Shown: piece after piece, positions 7,705-15,314 of the stretch
Numbering within the stretch: the stretch's first letter is position 1
Layout of the letters: each line of letters starts with the position of its first letter
Origin: Streptomyces sp. FIT100
GTDB taxonomy: Bacteria; Actinomycetota; Actinomycetes; Streptomycetales; Streptomycetaceae
NCBI RefSeq assembly: GCF_024584805.1
Contig: NZ_CP075715.1
Location: 1,538,001 to 1,602,000 of the forward strand
Direction of reading: 5' to 3'
Length of the DNA stretch: 64,000 nt
Position numbers and translations under genes: made by a program
The notes under the pieces: model-generated
Databases searched by the model: none
Seen by the model: the letters and a program-made list of their open reading frames with translations, nothing else
Told to the model about the DNA's origin: nothing

Positions 7705-9006
7705 TCAGTGTCGCATCCCCGCCTCGTCCTCGATCGTCCGGTCCCGGCCCGCGAGGCTGCCGACGGCGATCTGCGGCAGCATGAGCCCGGCCATGAGCGC
7801 GAGCGGCAGCTCCCAGCCGCCGCTGTGCTGGTAGAGCACGCCGACGAGGAGCGGTCCGGGGATGGAGAGCAGATAGCCGGTGCTCTGCGCGAAGGCGGAC
7901 AGCCGCACGACGCCCGCGCCGGTCCGGGCGCGCATGCCGATCATGGTGAGGGCGAGCGGGAACGCGCAGTTGGAGATGCCCAGCAGCAGCGCCCACGCCC
8001 AGGCGCCCGCGGCGGGCGCGAGATAGAGGCCCGTGTAACCGGTCAGTCCGCACAGGCCGAGGGCGGCGACGATCGGGCCCTGGTGGGTGAAGCGGGTGGC
8101 CAGGCGCGGGATGACGAAGGCGAGCGGGACGCCCATGACCATCGTCACCGCGAGCAGGACACCGGCCGTGCCCGCCGGGACACCCGCGTCGCGGAAGATC
8201 TGGGGCAGCCAGCCCATGGCGACGTAGGCGCCGGTGGCCTGGAGGCCGAAGAAGCAGGCGAGAGCCCAGGCGGTACGGCTGCGGGTGATGCGCAGCGCGG
8301 GCGCCGACCGGTCGCCGCGGGGCCGGGCGGCCGGGGTGTCCGCGGTGTCCGTGGTCCCCGTCCCCTCGCGCTCGCGCAGCAGCAGGAGCCACGGCCCGAC
8401 GGCGACCGCCGCGACCCCGGCCCAGACCGCGAGGCCGGCCTGCCAACTGCCGCCCAGGGCCTCGGTCATGGGCACCGTCGCCGCCGCGGCGAGCGCGGTG
8501 CCGAGGGAGAGCGCCATGGAGTAGAGCCCCGTGACGCTGCCGATGCGCTCGGGGAAGTACCGCTTGACGATCACCGGCATCAGGATGTTGCTGACCGCGA
8601 TGCCCATGAGGGCGAGTGCGCTCGCGGCAAGGAAGCCGGGGGTGCTGCCGGCGAAGGGCCGTATGAGCAGACCCGTGGCGATGGCGGCCATGCCGGCGCA
8701 GACGATCGCCGCGGCGCCGAAGCGGCGGGCGAGCCGTGGCGCAGCCAGGCCGAACACGGCGAAGCAGAGCGGCGGCACGGAGGTGACCACTCCGGCCACG
8801 CTGCCGCTCATGTGCAGACCGTTCTGGACCTCTTCGAGGAGCGCGCCGAGGCTGGTGATGGCGGGGCGGAGGTTGAGCGCGGCGAGCACGAGGCCGACGA
8901 GGACCAGCCGCAGGAGCCACACCGTGGCTTTCGGGGCGGGAGAATCGGGGTGTGTACGGGCTGCCGCGGCGACGGCGGGGCTGAGGGTCTGGGTCTCGTC
9001 CGGCAT
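7705..9006 (-). CDS. MFS transporter, CynX/NimT-like
   Basis: A 433-aa major facilitator with about 12 hydrophobic helices. The N-terminal half begins with LRLVLVGLVLAALNLRPAIT, the CynX/NimT signature region; a charged Arg/Thr-rich loop near the middle separates the two halves; and GMRARTGAGVVRLSAFAQS is in the second half. CynX/NimT relatives move cyanate, nitroimidazoles or small organic anions; the substrate here is unknown. ATG at 9006 is chosen because a perfect -10 (TATGAT, 9019-9014) ends 7 nt before it, implying a leaderless mRNA; ATGs at 9018 and 9015 lie within that -10. Divergent from a GntR/FadR gene whose palindromic operator overlaps this promoter. Confidence 0.88.
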   Translation of the reverse strand: MPDETQTLSPAVAAAARTHPDSPAPKATVWLLRLVLVGLVLAALNLRPAITSLGALLEEVQNGLHMSGSVAGVVTSVPPLCFAVFGLAAPRLARRFGAAAIVCAGMAAIATGLLIRPFAGSTPGFLAASALALMGIAVSNILMPVIVKRYFPERIGSVTGLYSMALSLGTALAAAATVPMTEALGGSWQAGLAVWAGVAAVAVGPWLLLLREREGTGTTDTADTPAARPRGDRSAPALRITRSRTAWALACFFGLQATGAYVAMGWLPQIFRDAGVPAGTAGVLLAVTMVMGVPLAFVIPRLATRFTHQGPIVAALGLCGLTGYTGLYLAPAAGAWAWALLLGISNCAFPLALTMIGMRARTGAGVVRLSAFAQSTGYLLSIPGPLLVGVLYQHSGGWELPLALMAGLMLPQIAVGSLAGRDRTIEDEAGMRH

Positions 9007-9013
9007 GAAAGCC

Positions 9014-9019
9014 ATCATA
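9014..9019 (-). promoter_or_regulatory. -10 box (TATGAT) of a leaderless MFS transcript
   Basis: Reverse strand TATGAT ends 7 nt upstream of ATG 9006, the usual distance from -10 to the transcription start. A TTGGAC -35-like hexamer lies about 20 nt further upstream, inside the candidate operator. Confidence 0.55.
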
Positions 9020-9031
9020 GAATCATGGGAT

Positions 9032-9047
9032 GATTGGTTGTCCAATC
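9032..9047. promoter_or_regulatory. Candidate GntR/FadR operator
   Basis: GATTGG (9032-9037), TTGT, CCAATC (9042-9047) form a perfect 6-bp inverted repeat, extended by GGGAT/ATCCC at 9027-9031 and 9045-9049. It lies between the divergent MFS and GntR genes and covers the likely -35 of the MFS promoter, so binding would repress the transporter. Confidence 0.6.
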
Positions 9048-9121
9048 CCGAACGTCCCGAACGGAACTCGCGGGCGCATCGCGCCTCACCGCCACGGCGC
9101 ACCCCGCGGACAAGGAGCACC

Positions 9122-9802
9122 ATGGCGCTGACCTCTCCCCGGCGCTCCGCACTCTCGGACCAGGTGATCGCCGAGCTGCGGAACCAGATCACCTCGGGCG
9201 AGTGGCCGGTGGGCTCACGCATCCCGACCGAGCCCGAGCTGGTCGAGCAGCTCGGCGTGGCCCGGAACACCGTCCGCGAGGCCGTCCGCGCGCTCGCGCA
9301 CAACGGGCTGCTCGACATCCGCCAGGGCTCGGGCACCTATGTGGTGGCGACCAGCGAGCTGGCCGGTGTGATGCACCGCAGGTTCGCCGACGCCGATCCG
9401 CGCCATGTCGCCGAGGTGCGCTCCACGCTGGAGTCCTCGGCGGCGCGGCTGGCCGCCGAGCGCCGCACCCGGCGGGACCTCAAGCAGCTCGACGCGCTGC
9501 TCGCGCGCCGCGAGGAGGCGTGGGCGACGGGCGATGCCGAGCGCTTCGTCGCCGCCGACACGACGTTCCATCTGGCGGTCGTCGCCGCGTCCCACAACGA
9601 GGTGCTGACCGGGCTCTACGCGGACCTGGGCGATGTGCTGCGGGACTGGCTGCGCGAGGACCTGGGCCACGACCTGCGTCCCGAGTACCACATGGACCAT
9701 GCGCGGCTGGTCGAGGCGATCCGCGCGGGCGACGGGGACACGGCGGCGGCCGAGGCGGCGAGCTACCCGTTCATGTGCCTGCGGCCCCCGGCAAAGACGT
9801 AG
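9122..9802 (+). CDS. GntR family (FadR subfamily) transcriptional regulator
   Basis: A 226-aa regulator. The winged helix-turn-helix covers about 8-75 (LSDQVIAELRNQITSGEWPVGSRIPTEPEL is split here: LSDQVIAELR, GSRIPTEPEL, NTVREAVRAL, GSGTYV). An all-helical FCD ligand-binding domain covers about 90-220, with metal-ligand-type residues (D in AADTTFH, H150 region, H in MDHARLVEAI). ATG at 9122 with AAGGAG 5 nt upstream. FadR-type proteins bind small carboxylate or amide ligands and release DNA. The divergent MFS gene is the obvious target, so this is likely a local uptake switch. An 8-bp minisatellite starts 18 bp after its stop. Confidence 0.92.
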   Translation: MALTSPRRSALSDQVIAELRNQITSGEWPVGSRIPTEPELVEQLGVARNTVREAVRALAHNGLLDIRQGSGTYVVATSELAGVMHRRFADADPRHVAEVRSTLESSAARLAAERRTRRDLKQLDALLARREEAWATGDAERFVAADTTFHLAVVAASHNEVLTGLYADLGDVLRDWLREDLGHDLRPEYHMDHARLVEAIRAGDGDTAAAEAASYPFMCLRPPAKT

Positions 9803-9820
9803 AACCCGCGCCAACGCCCG

Positions 9821-9916
9821 GGGCGGCAGGGCGGCGGGGCGGCAGGGCGGCGGGGCGGCAGGGCGGCAGGGCGGCAGGGCGGCAGGGCGGCAGGGCGGCA
9901 GGGCGGCAGGGCGGCG
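9821..9916. repeat. 8-bp minisatellite, 12 copies
   Basis: GGGCGGCA, with three GGGCGGCG variants, is repeated 12 times without interruption (96 bp) between the GntR stop (9802) and the stop of the convergent secreted-protein gene (9926). The period is not a multiple of 3, and it lies outside both genes. Confidence 0.95.
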
Positions 9917-9925
9917 GGAGCAGGT

Positions 9926-10276
9926 CTACGGGACGCGTACGTGGCTCACCCAGGCGGCCTGTATCTCCTTCCAGCACCGCTCGGTGAGCGTGGCGTACGC
10001 GGTCGCCGAGACGTCGACGGGACTGCTGTCCGCGTCGACGTCCCACCACCGCGCGCACTCGACGTGCAGCTGGACCCGGTCGGTGTCGAGGTAGGAGTTG
10101 CGGCAGTACGCCGTGGCGCGGGAGCCCTCGACGACGACGTCGCAGTCCGCCCCGAAGGGCCGGGGGGCGGGATCGTCACGCGGCAGGGCGGCCGCGGCAC
10201 CGGCCGGCGGCAGGAACAGGGCCGCCAGCCCGCCCAGCACCGTCACACAGCGCCAGAACGTACGCACACCACGCAC
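9926..10276 (-). CDS. Small secreted protein, hypothetical
   Basis: A 116-aa protein with a clear signal peptide: VRGVRTFWR basic start, hydrophobic core VTVLGGLAALFLPPAGAAAA, then a mature domain with four Cys (DCDVV, YCRN, VECARW, RCWKE) that could form two disulfides. The GTG at 10276 follows AGGAGG by 6 nt; the frame is open further upstream but without such a signal. The mature part resembles short Streptomyces secreted proteins without named domain. Its 3' end abuts the 8-bp minisatellite. Function unknown. Confidence 0.75.
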   Translation of the reverse strand: MRGVRTFWRCVTVLGGLAALFLPPAGAAAALPRDDPAPRPFGADCDVVVEGSRATAYCRNSYLDTDRVQLHVECARWWDVDADSSPVDVSATAYATLTERCWKEIQAAWVSHVRVP

Positions 10277-10400
10277 AGGGGACCTCCTCGGCCGTACGGC
10301 GGCGGATGCCGCTGCTGCACCACAAGGAAGGGGTTGCCACCACTCCAGAGTCCCTCCTCCGGGGACACCGGCGCCCGTTCCGTTACTCCGAACGGGCGAC

Positions 10401-10435
10401 GCCCCGGCCTCCCGCACACAGCGGGTGACCGGGGC
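10401..10435 (-). terminator. Hairpin downstream of the enoyl-ACP reductase gene
   Basis: GCCCCGG (10401-10407) pairs with CCGGGGC (10429-10435), enclosing a second stem CCCGC/GCGGG (10411-10415, 10421-10425). It lies about 40 nt beyond the stop at 10474 of the fabG-fabI pair. Confidence 0.6.
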
Positions 10436-10473
10436 ACCGTGAAAAGACGCGGCAGGCGTGAAGGCCGGTGACG

Positions 10474-11244
10474 CTACGCGCCCATCATGTGCACGCCGCC
10501 GTCGACGTGGACGATCTCACCGGTGGTCTTCGGGAACCAGTCGGAGAGGAGGGCGACGACACCGCGGCCCGTGGGCTCCGGGTCGGCCATGTCCCACTCG
10601 AGCGGGGAGCGGTGGTTCCAGACGTCCGCGAGGTCGCTGAAGCCCGGGATGGACTTGGCGGCCATGGAGCCGAGCGGACCCGCCGAGATCAGGTTGCAGC
10701 GCACGTTCTGCTTGCCCAGGTCGCGCGCGAGGTAGCGGGAGGTGGCCTCCAGTGCGGCCTTCGCCGGGCCCATCCAGTCGTACTGCGGCCAGGCGAACTG
10801 CGCGTCGAAGGTCAGGCCGACGACCGAGGCGCCCTCGTGCGGGAAGAGCGGCAGGCAGGCCATGGTCAGCGACTTCAGCGAGAACGCCGAGACGTGCATC
10901 GCGGTCGAGACCGACTCGAACGGCGTGTTCAGGAAGTTGCCGCCGAGCGCGTCCTGCGGCGCGAAGCCGATGGAGTGCACGACGCCGTCCAGGCCGCCGA
11001 GCTCCTCGCGGACCAGGTCGGCGAGGCGGCCGAGGTGCTCGTCGTTGGTGACGTCGAGCTCGAGGACCTTGGTGGGCGCGGGGAGCTTCTTGGCGATCCG
11101 CTCGGTCAGGGTGGGCCGCGGGAAGGCCGTCAGGATGATCTCCGCACCCTGCTCCTGGGCCAGCTTCGCGGTGTGGAAGGCGATGGAGGACTCCATCAGC
11201 ACACCGGTGATGAGGATGCGCTTGCCGGCGAGGATTCCACTCAT
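10474..11244 (-). CDS. fabI: Enoyl-[acyl-carrier-protein] reductase (InhA/FabI type)
   Basis: A 256-aa NADH-dependent enzyme that reduces trans-2-enoyl-ACP in the last step of each fatty-acid elongation cycle. MSGILAGKRILITGVLMESS is the atypical glycine motif of the FabI/InhA branch, and the catalytic Tyr-x6-Lys is visible in YDWMGPAK. HSIGFAPQDAL matches the InhA HSIGF region. The ATG at 11244 lies 4 nt after the fabG stop (11249-11251), so translation is coupled and fabG-fabI form one operon. The same pair occurs in mycobacteria (mabA-inhA), where this enzyme is the isoniazid target. Confidence 0.94.
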   Translation of the reverse strand: MSGILAGKRILITGVLMESSIAFHTAKLAQEQGAEIILTAFPRPTLTERIAKKLPAPTKVLELDVTNDEHLGRLADLVREELGGLDGVVHSIGFAPQDALGGNFLNTPFESVSTAMHVSAFSLKSLTMACLPLFPHEGASVVGLTFDAQFAWPQYDWMGPAKAALEATSRYLARDLGKQNVRCNLISAGPLGSMAAKSIPGFSDLADVWNHRSPLEWDMADPEPTGRGVVALLSDWFPKTTGEIVHVDGGVHMMGA

Positions 11245-11248
11245 GTGA

Positions 11249-11968
11249 TCAGTGACCCATGCCCAATCCGCCGTCAACGGGGATGACGGCTCCAGTGATG
11301 TACGAGGCGTCGTCGGAGGCGAGGAACTTCACCGTGGCGGCGATCTCCTCCGGCTTCGCGTAACGGCCGAGCGGCACCTGCGAGACGATGCCCGCGCGCT
11401 GCTCGTCCGTGAGCACCTTGGTCATGTCGGTGTCGACGAAACCGGGTGCGACGACGTTGAACGTGATGTTCCGCGAGCCGAGCTCGCGGGCGAGGGAACG
11501 GGCGAAGCCGACCAGGCCGGCCTTGGAGGCGGCGTAGTTGGCCTGACCCGCGGAGCCGAGCAGGGCGACCACCGAGGAGACGAGCACGACGCGGCCCTTC
11601 TTGGCGCGCAGCATGCCGCGGTTGGCGCGCTTCACGATGCGGAACGCGCCCGTCAGGTTGGTGTCGAGCACGGAGACGAAGTCCTCTTCGGACATCCGCA
11701 TCAGCAGCTGGTCCTTGGTGACGCCGGCGTTGGCCACCAGCACCTCCACGGGACCGTGCTTGTCCTCGATCTCCTTGTAGGCCTGCTCCACCTGCTCCGC
11801 GTCGGTGATGTCGCAGCGGACGGGCAGGCAGCCCAGCTTCGTCAGCTCCTCCGGCGGCTCACCCGACCGGTAGGTGATCGCGACCTTGTCGCCGGCCTCG
11901 GCGAACGCGCGGGCGATGGCGAGGCCGATGCCCCGGTTTCCTCCGGTGACGAGAACCGAGCGGCTCAA
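11249..11968 (-). CDS. fabG: 3-oxoacyl-ACP reductase FabG (MabA-like)
   Basis: A 239-aa short-chain dehydrogenase that reduces 3-oxoacyl-ACP with NADPH. TGGNRGIG nucleotide motif near 8-15, NAG motif in VANAGVT, catalytic Ser in VLVSSVV, Tyr-x3-Lys in NYAASK, and C-terminal PVDGGLGMGH. The start is a TTG at 11968 with AAAGGGTG about 6 nt upstream; no ATG or GTG nearby keeps the conserved MSRSVLVTGG. It is the first gene of the fabG-fabI operon, divergent from tldD across 268 bp that includes a 7-bp inverted repeat (11985-11991, 12031-12037). Confidence 0.94.
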   Translation of the reverse strand: MSRSVLVTGGNRGIGLAIARAFAEAGDKVAITYRSGEPPEELTKLGCLPVRCDITDAEQVEQAYKEIEDKHGPVEVLVANAGVTKDQLLMRMSEEDFVSVLDTNLTGAFRIVKRANRGMLRAKKGRVVLVSSVVALLGSAGQANYAASKAGLVGFARSLARELGSRNITFNVVAPGFVDTDMTKVLTDEQRAGIVSQVPLGRYAKPEEIAATVKFLASDDASYITGAVIPVDGGLGMGH

Positions 11969-12236
11969 CGGATCACCCTTTCGATAGCGATCTGCATACG
12001 GATTGCATATGGCTTGTACTGCGAAAACCTATCGCTACCGGCCTGGGTCGGGAGAATCGGCGCCCGACAGTGGCGCCCGGTGTCTGCTGTGGGGACCCTA
12101 CAGTCGGCGTCCGTCGTCGCCCGCGTCGGCGACGACTGTGGAAACTCCCTCGGAACTGTCCTGGCCACGTGCTTGACTTCGGCGTAGTGATCCCAAGCAC
12201 GTCGAAGTGATCCGAAGTCCGAAGGAGAGGCCACCT

Positions 12237-13784
12237 GTGCCCCATGACATCGATCAGACGTTCCTCGCGCTGCCGCTGCGTGCGCTCGCGGACGCGGCGC
12301 TGGCCCGGGCCCGTGCGCTGGGTGCCGAGCACGCCGACTTCCGGCTGGAGCGGGTCCGCAGCGCCGCATGGCGGCTGCGGGACGCGAAGCCGGCGGGTTC
12401 CTCCGACACGACCGACCTCGGGTATGCGGTGCGGGTGGTGCACGGCGGGGCGTGGGGTTTCGCGTCCGGGGTCGATCTGACCATGGACGCCGCCGCGAAG
12501 GTGGCGTCGCAGGCGGTGGCGATGGCGAAGCTGTCGGCCCGGGTGATCGCGGCGTCGGGTCCGACTGGGGGTCCCCCCATCGAAGGTAGGGGGAGGGTGG
12601 AGCTGGCAGAGGAGCCGGTGCACACGGAGCGGACGTGGGTGTCGTCGTACGAGATCGATCCGTTCGCGGTCGCCGACGAGGAGAAGTCCGCGCTGCTGGC
12701 GGACTGGAGCTCCCGGCTGCTGGGCGCGGAGGGCGTGGCGCATGTGGACGCCTCCCTGCTGACCGTGCACGAGAACAAGTTCTACGCGGACACCGCGGGC
12801 ACCGTCACCACCCAGCAGCGGGTGCGGCTGCACCCCCAGCTCACCGCCGTCGCCGTCGACGAGACGACCGGCGAGTTCGACTCCATGCGGACGGTCGCGC
12901 CGCCGGTGGGCCGCGGCTGGGAGTACCTGACCGGCACGGGCTGGGACTGGGATTCCGAGCTGGAGCAGATCCCGGAGCTGCTCGCCGAGAAGATGCGCGC
13001 GCCGAGCGTCGAGGCGGGACGGTACGACCTGGTCGTGGACCCGTCCAATCTGTGGCTGACGATCCACGAGTCGATCGGCCACGCCACCGAGCTCGACCGT
13101 GCGCTCGGCTACGAGGCGGCGTACGCGGGGACGTCATTCGCCACCTTCGACCAGCTGGGCACGTTGCGCTACGGCTCGCCGGTGATGAACGTGACCGGCG
13201 ACCGGACGGCGGAGCACGGCCTCGCAACGGTCGGCTACGACGACGAGGGCGTCGAGGCGCAGAGCTGGGACCTGGTGAAGGACGGCACGCTCGTCGGGTA
13301 CCAGCTGGACCGGCGCATCGCCCGGCTGACGGGCCTCGGCCGGTCCAACGGCTGCGCCTTCGCGGACTCCCCCGGGCATGTGCCGGTGCAGCGCATGGCG
13401 AACGTGTCGCTCCAGCCGGATCCGGGCGGGCTGTCGACGGAGGATCTGGTCGGGGGCGTGGAGCGCGGGATCTATGTGGTCGGCGACCGGTCGTGGTCGA
13501 TCGACATGCAGCGGTACAACTTCCAGTTCACGGGCCAGCGCTTCTTCCGGATCGAGGGCGGCAGGCTGGCAGGGCAGCTGCGCGACGTGGCGTACCAGGC
13601 GACGACGACGGACTTCTGGGGCTCGATGGAGAAGGTCGGCGGCCCGCAGACGTACGTCCTGGGCGGCGCCTTCAACTGCGGCAAGGCCCAGCCGGGCCAG
13701 GTGGCGGCGGTCTCCCACGGCTGCCCGTCCGCCCTGTTCCGCGGCGTCAACATCTTGAACACCACGCAGGAGGCGGGGCGATGA
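12237..13784 (+). CDS. tldD: TldD-type zinc metalloprotease
   Basis: A 515-aa TldD family protein, one half of the TldD/TldE (PmbA) protease heterodimer known to cleave unfolded or ribosomally made peptides. The HESIGH motif (nt about 13070-13087) is the zinc-binding HExxxH helix, and the C-terminal half holds GCPSALFRGVNILNT. GTG at 12237 with GAAGGAGAG upstream; an ATG 9 nt later is out of frame. Residues about 113-122 (TGGPPIEGRG) are encoded by a G-run/C-run element (12565-12597) and look like an in-frame insertion. Followed by pmbA through a duplicated start region. Confidence 0.92.
   Translation: MPHDIDQTFLALPLRALADAALARARALGAEHADFRLERVRSAAWRLRDAKPAGSSDTTDLGYAVRVVHGGAWGFASGVDLTMDAAAKVASQAVAMAKLSARVIAASGPTGGPPIEGRGRVELAEEPVHTERTWVSSYEIDPFAVADEEKSALLADWSSRLLGAEGVAHVDASLLTVHENKFYADTAGTVTTQQRVRLHPQLTAVAVDETTGEFDSMRTVAPPVGRGWEYLTGTGWDWDSELEQIPELLAEKMRAPSVEAGRYDLVVDPSNLWLTIHESIGHATELDRALGYEAAYAGTSFATFDQLGTLRYGSPVMNVTGDRTAEHGLATVGYDDEGVEAQSWDLVKDGTLVGYQLDRRIARLTGLGRSNGCAFADSPGHVPVQRMANVSLQPDPGGLSTEDLVGGVERGIYVVGDRSWSIDMQRYNFQFTGQRFFRIEGGRLAGQLRDVAYQATTTDFWGSMEKVGGPQTYVLGGAFNCGKAQPGQVAAVSHGCPSALFRGVNILNTTQEAGR
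12565..12597. repeat. G-run/C-run element inside tldD
   Basis: Five G (12567-12571), T, six C (12573-12578), then a spacer and a second G-run (12589-12593). It sits in frame in the middle of the N-terminal domain of tldD, in a short Gly/Pro-rich stretch between otherwise conserved-looking segments. Confidence 0.6.
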
Positions 13785-13851
13785 GCACGCCGTACACGTT
13801 CGCCCGCGCAACGCACCGTCCCCACCCGACGCAGGAGGCCCGTCGATGAGC
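13764..13851 (+). repeat. Duplicated ribosome binding site and start (23 bp, twice, 65 bp apart)
   Basis: ACGCAGGAGGC plus GATGAGC recurs at 13764-13786 and 13829-13851, with three mismatches in the spacer. Both copies have the same AGGAGG-to-ATG spacing. The first ATG overlaps the tldD stop (ATGA); the second is the pmbA start. Confidence 0.85.
13781..13849 (+). CDS. 22-codon ORF bridging tldD and pmbA
   Basis: The ORF starts at an ATG overlapping the tldD stop (ATGA), runs MSTPYTFARATHRPHPTQEA plus two Arg, and ends at a TGA overlapping the pmbA start (ATGA). It has a good AGGAGG site. It probably arose from the duplication of the start region rather than being a selected peptide gene, but it would keep ribosomes moving from tldD into pmbA. 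Confidence 0.35.
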   Translation: MSTPYTFARATHRPHPTQEARR

Positions 13852-15240
13852 GCCGTCAGCAAGCCGCACGAGATCGTCGAGCGTGCCCTCGACCTGTCCA
13901 CCGCCGACGGCTGCGTGGTCATCGCCGACGAGGAGTCGTCGGCCAATCTGCGCTGGGCGGGCAATGCCCTGACCACCAACGGGGTGACCCGTGGCCGCAC
14001 GCTCACCGTGATCGCGACCGTGGACGGCAAGGAGGGCACGGCTTCGGGTGTGGTGTCCCGCTCGGCCGTGACCGCCGAGGACCTGGAGCCGCTGGTGCGG
14101 GCCGCCGAGGCGGCCGCACGGGCGGCCGGGCCCGCGGAGGACGCGCAGCCGCTGGTCACCGGGGTGCCGGTGGCCGGGGACTTCACGGACGCGCCGGCCG
14201 AGACGTCGTCCGCCGTCTTCACGGACTTCGCACCCGCGCTCGGCGAGGCGTTCGCCAGGGCCCGCTCCGGCGGCCGTGAGCTGTACGGCTTCGCCCACCA
14301 CCGGCTGACCTCGACGTATCTCGGTACGTCCACGGGTGTGCGGCTCCGCCACGACCAGCCCACCGGCACGCTGGAGGTCAACGCCAAGTCGCCGGACCGC
14401 ACGCGCTCCGCCTGGGCGGGCCGCTCGACCCGGGACTTCAAGGACGTGGACCCGGCCGCGCTCGACGCGGAGCTGGCGACGCGGCTGGGCTGGGCCGAGC
14501 GGCGCATCGAGCTGCCCGCCGGGCGGTACGAGACGCTGCTGCCGCCCACCGCCGTCGCGGATCTGCTGATCTACCAGCTGTGGTCGGCGGCGGGCCGGGA
14601 CGCCGCGGAGGGGCGCACGGTCTTCTCGAAGCCCGGTGGCGGCACCCGGGTCGGCGAGACGCTGTCCGAGCTGCCGCTCACACTGCGCAGCGATCCGCAC
14701 GAGCCGGGTCTGGAGTCCGCGCCGTTCGTCATCGCCCACGCCTCCGGTGACGACGCCTCCGTCTTCGACAACGGTCTGCCGCTCGCCCCGACCGCGTGGG
14801 TGCGGGACGGGAAGCTGGACCGGCTGGTCACCACGCGGCACAGCGCGGGCCTGACCGGTCTGCCGGTCGCCCCCGCCATCGGCAACGTCATCCTGGAGGG
14901 CGGCGACGAGGAGCGCTCGCTGGAGGAGATGGTCGCGGGCACGGAGCGTGGGCTGCTGCTCACCTGTCTCTGGTACATCCGGGAGGTCGACCCGGCGACG
15001 CTGCTGCTGACCGGGCTGACCCGTGACGGGGTCTATCTCGTCGAGAACGGCGAGGTGGCCGGCGAGGTGAACAACTTCCGGTTCAACGAGTCGCCGGTGG
15101 ACCTGCTGTCCCGGGCGGCCGAGGCGGGCCGGACGGAGAAGACGCTGCCGCGCGAGTGGAGCGACTGGTTCACCAGGGCCGCGATGCCCGCGCTGCGGAT
15201 CCCGGACTTCAACATGAGCTCGGTCAGCCAGGGTGTATGA
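13846..15240 (+). CDS. pmbA: PmbA/TldE-like protein, partner of TldD
   Basis: A 464-aa member of the PmbA/TldD superfamily. It lacks the HExxxH zinc helix seen in the preceding gene, as expected for the non-catalytic TldE partner. Recognisable segments are the N-terminal SANLRWAGNALTTNG and the C-terminal GEVNNFRFNESP, near-invariant in the family. ATG at 13846 with AGGAGG 9 nt upstream. It forms an operon with tldD. The pair is known to mature peptides such as microcin B17 and to degrade CcdA in E. coli; no peptide substrate is apparent here. Confidence 0.92.
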   Translation: MSAVSKPHEIVERALDLSTADGCVVIADEESSANLRWAGNALTTNGVTRGRTLTVIATVDGKEGTASGVVSRSAVTAEDLEPLVRAAEAAARAAGPAEDAQPLVTGVPVAGDFTDAPAETSSAVFTDFAPALGEAFARARSGGRELYGFAHHRLTSTYLGTSTGVRLRHDQPTGTLEVNAKSPDRTRSAWAGRSTRDFKDVDPAALDAELATRLGWAERRIELPAGRYETLLPPTAVADLLIYQLWSAAGRDAAEGRTVFSKPGGGTRVGETLSELPLTLRSDPHEPGLESAPFVIAHASGDDASVFDNGLPLAPTAWVRDGKLDRLVTTRHSAGLTGLPVAPAIGNVILEGGDEERSLEEMVAGTERGLLLTCLWYIREVDPATLLLTGLTRDGVYLVENGEVAGEVNNFRFNESPVDLLSRAAEAGRTEKTLPREWSDWFTRAAMPALRIPDFNMSSVSQGV

Positions 15241-15245
15241 GCCCA

Positions 15246-15251
15246 TAGACT
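15246..15251 (+). promoter_or_regulatory. Possible -10 box (TAGACT) of tyrS
   Basis: TAGACT lies 63 nt upstream of the tyrS GTG, inside a short inverted repeat GCCCA...TGGGC (15241-15260). It suggests tyrS has its own promoter in addition to any read-through from pmbA. Confidence 0.4.
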
Positions 15252-15314
15252 GCCCTGGGCAGGTTCTCCGGACAGAATCCCATCCATTCCCCTTGTTCGA
15301 GGAGTAAAAGAACC

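Noticed and set aside
9821..9916. CRISPR-like array
   Set aside because: The repeats are 8 bp with no spacers; it is a minisatellite and no cas genes are near.
15241..15314. T-box leader for tyrS
   Set aside because: The leader is only 74 nt and has no T-box sequence or specifier loop.
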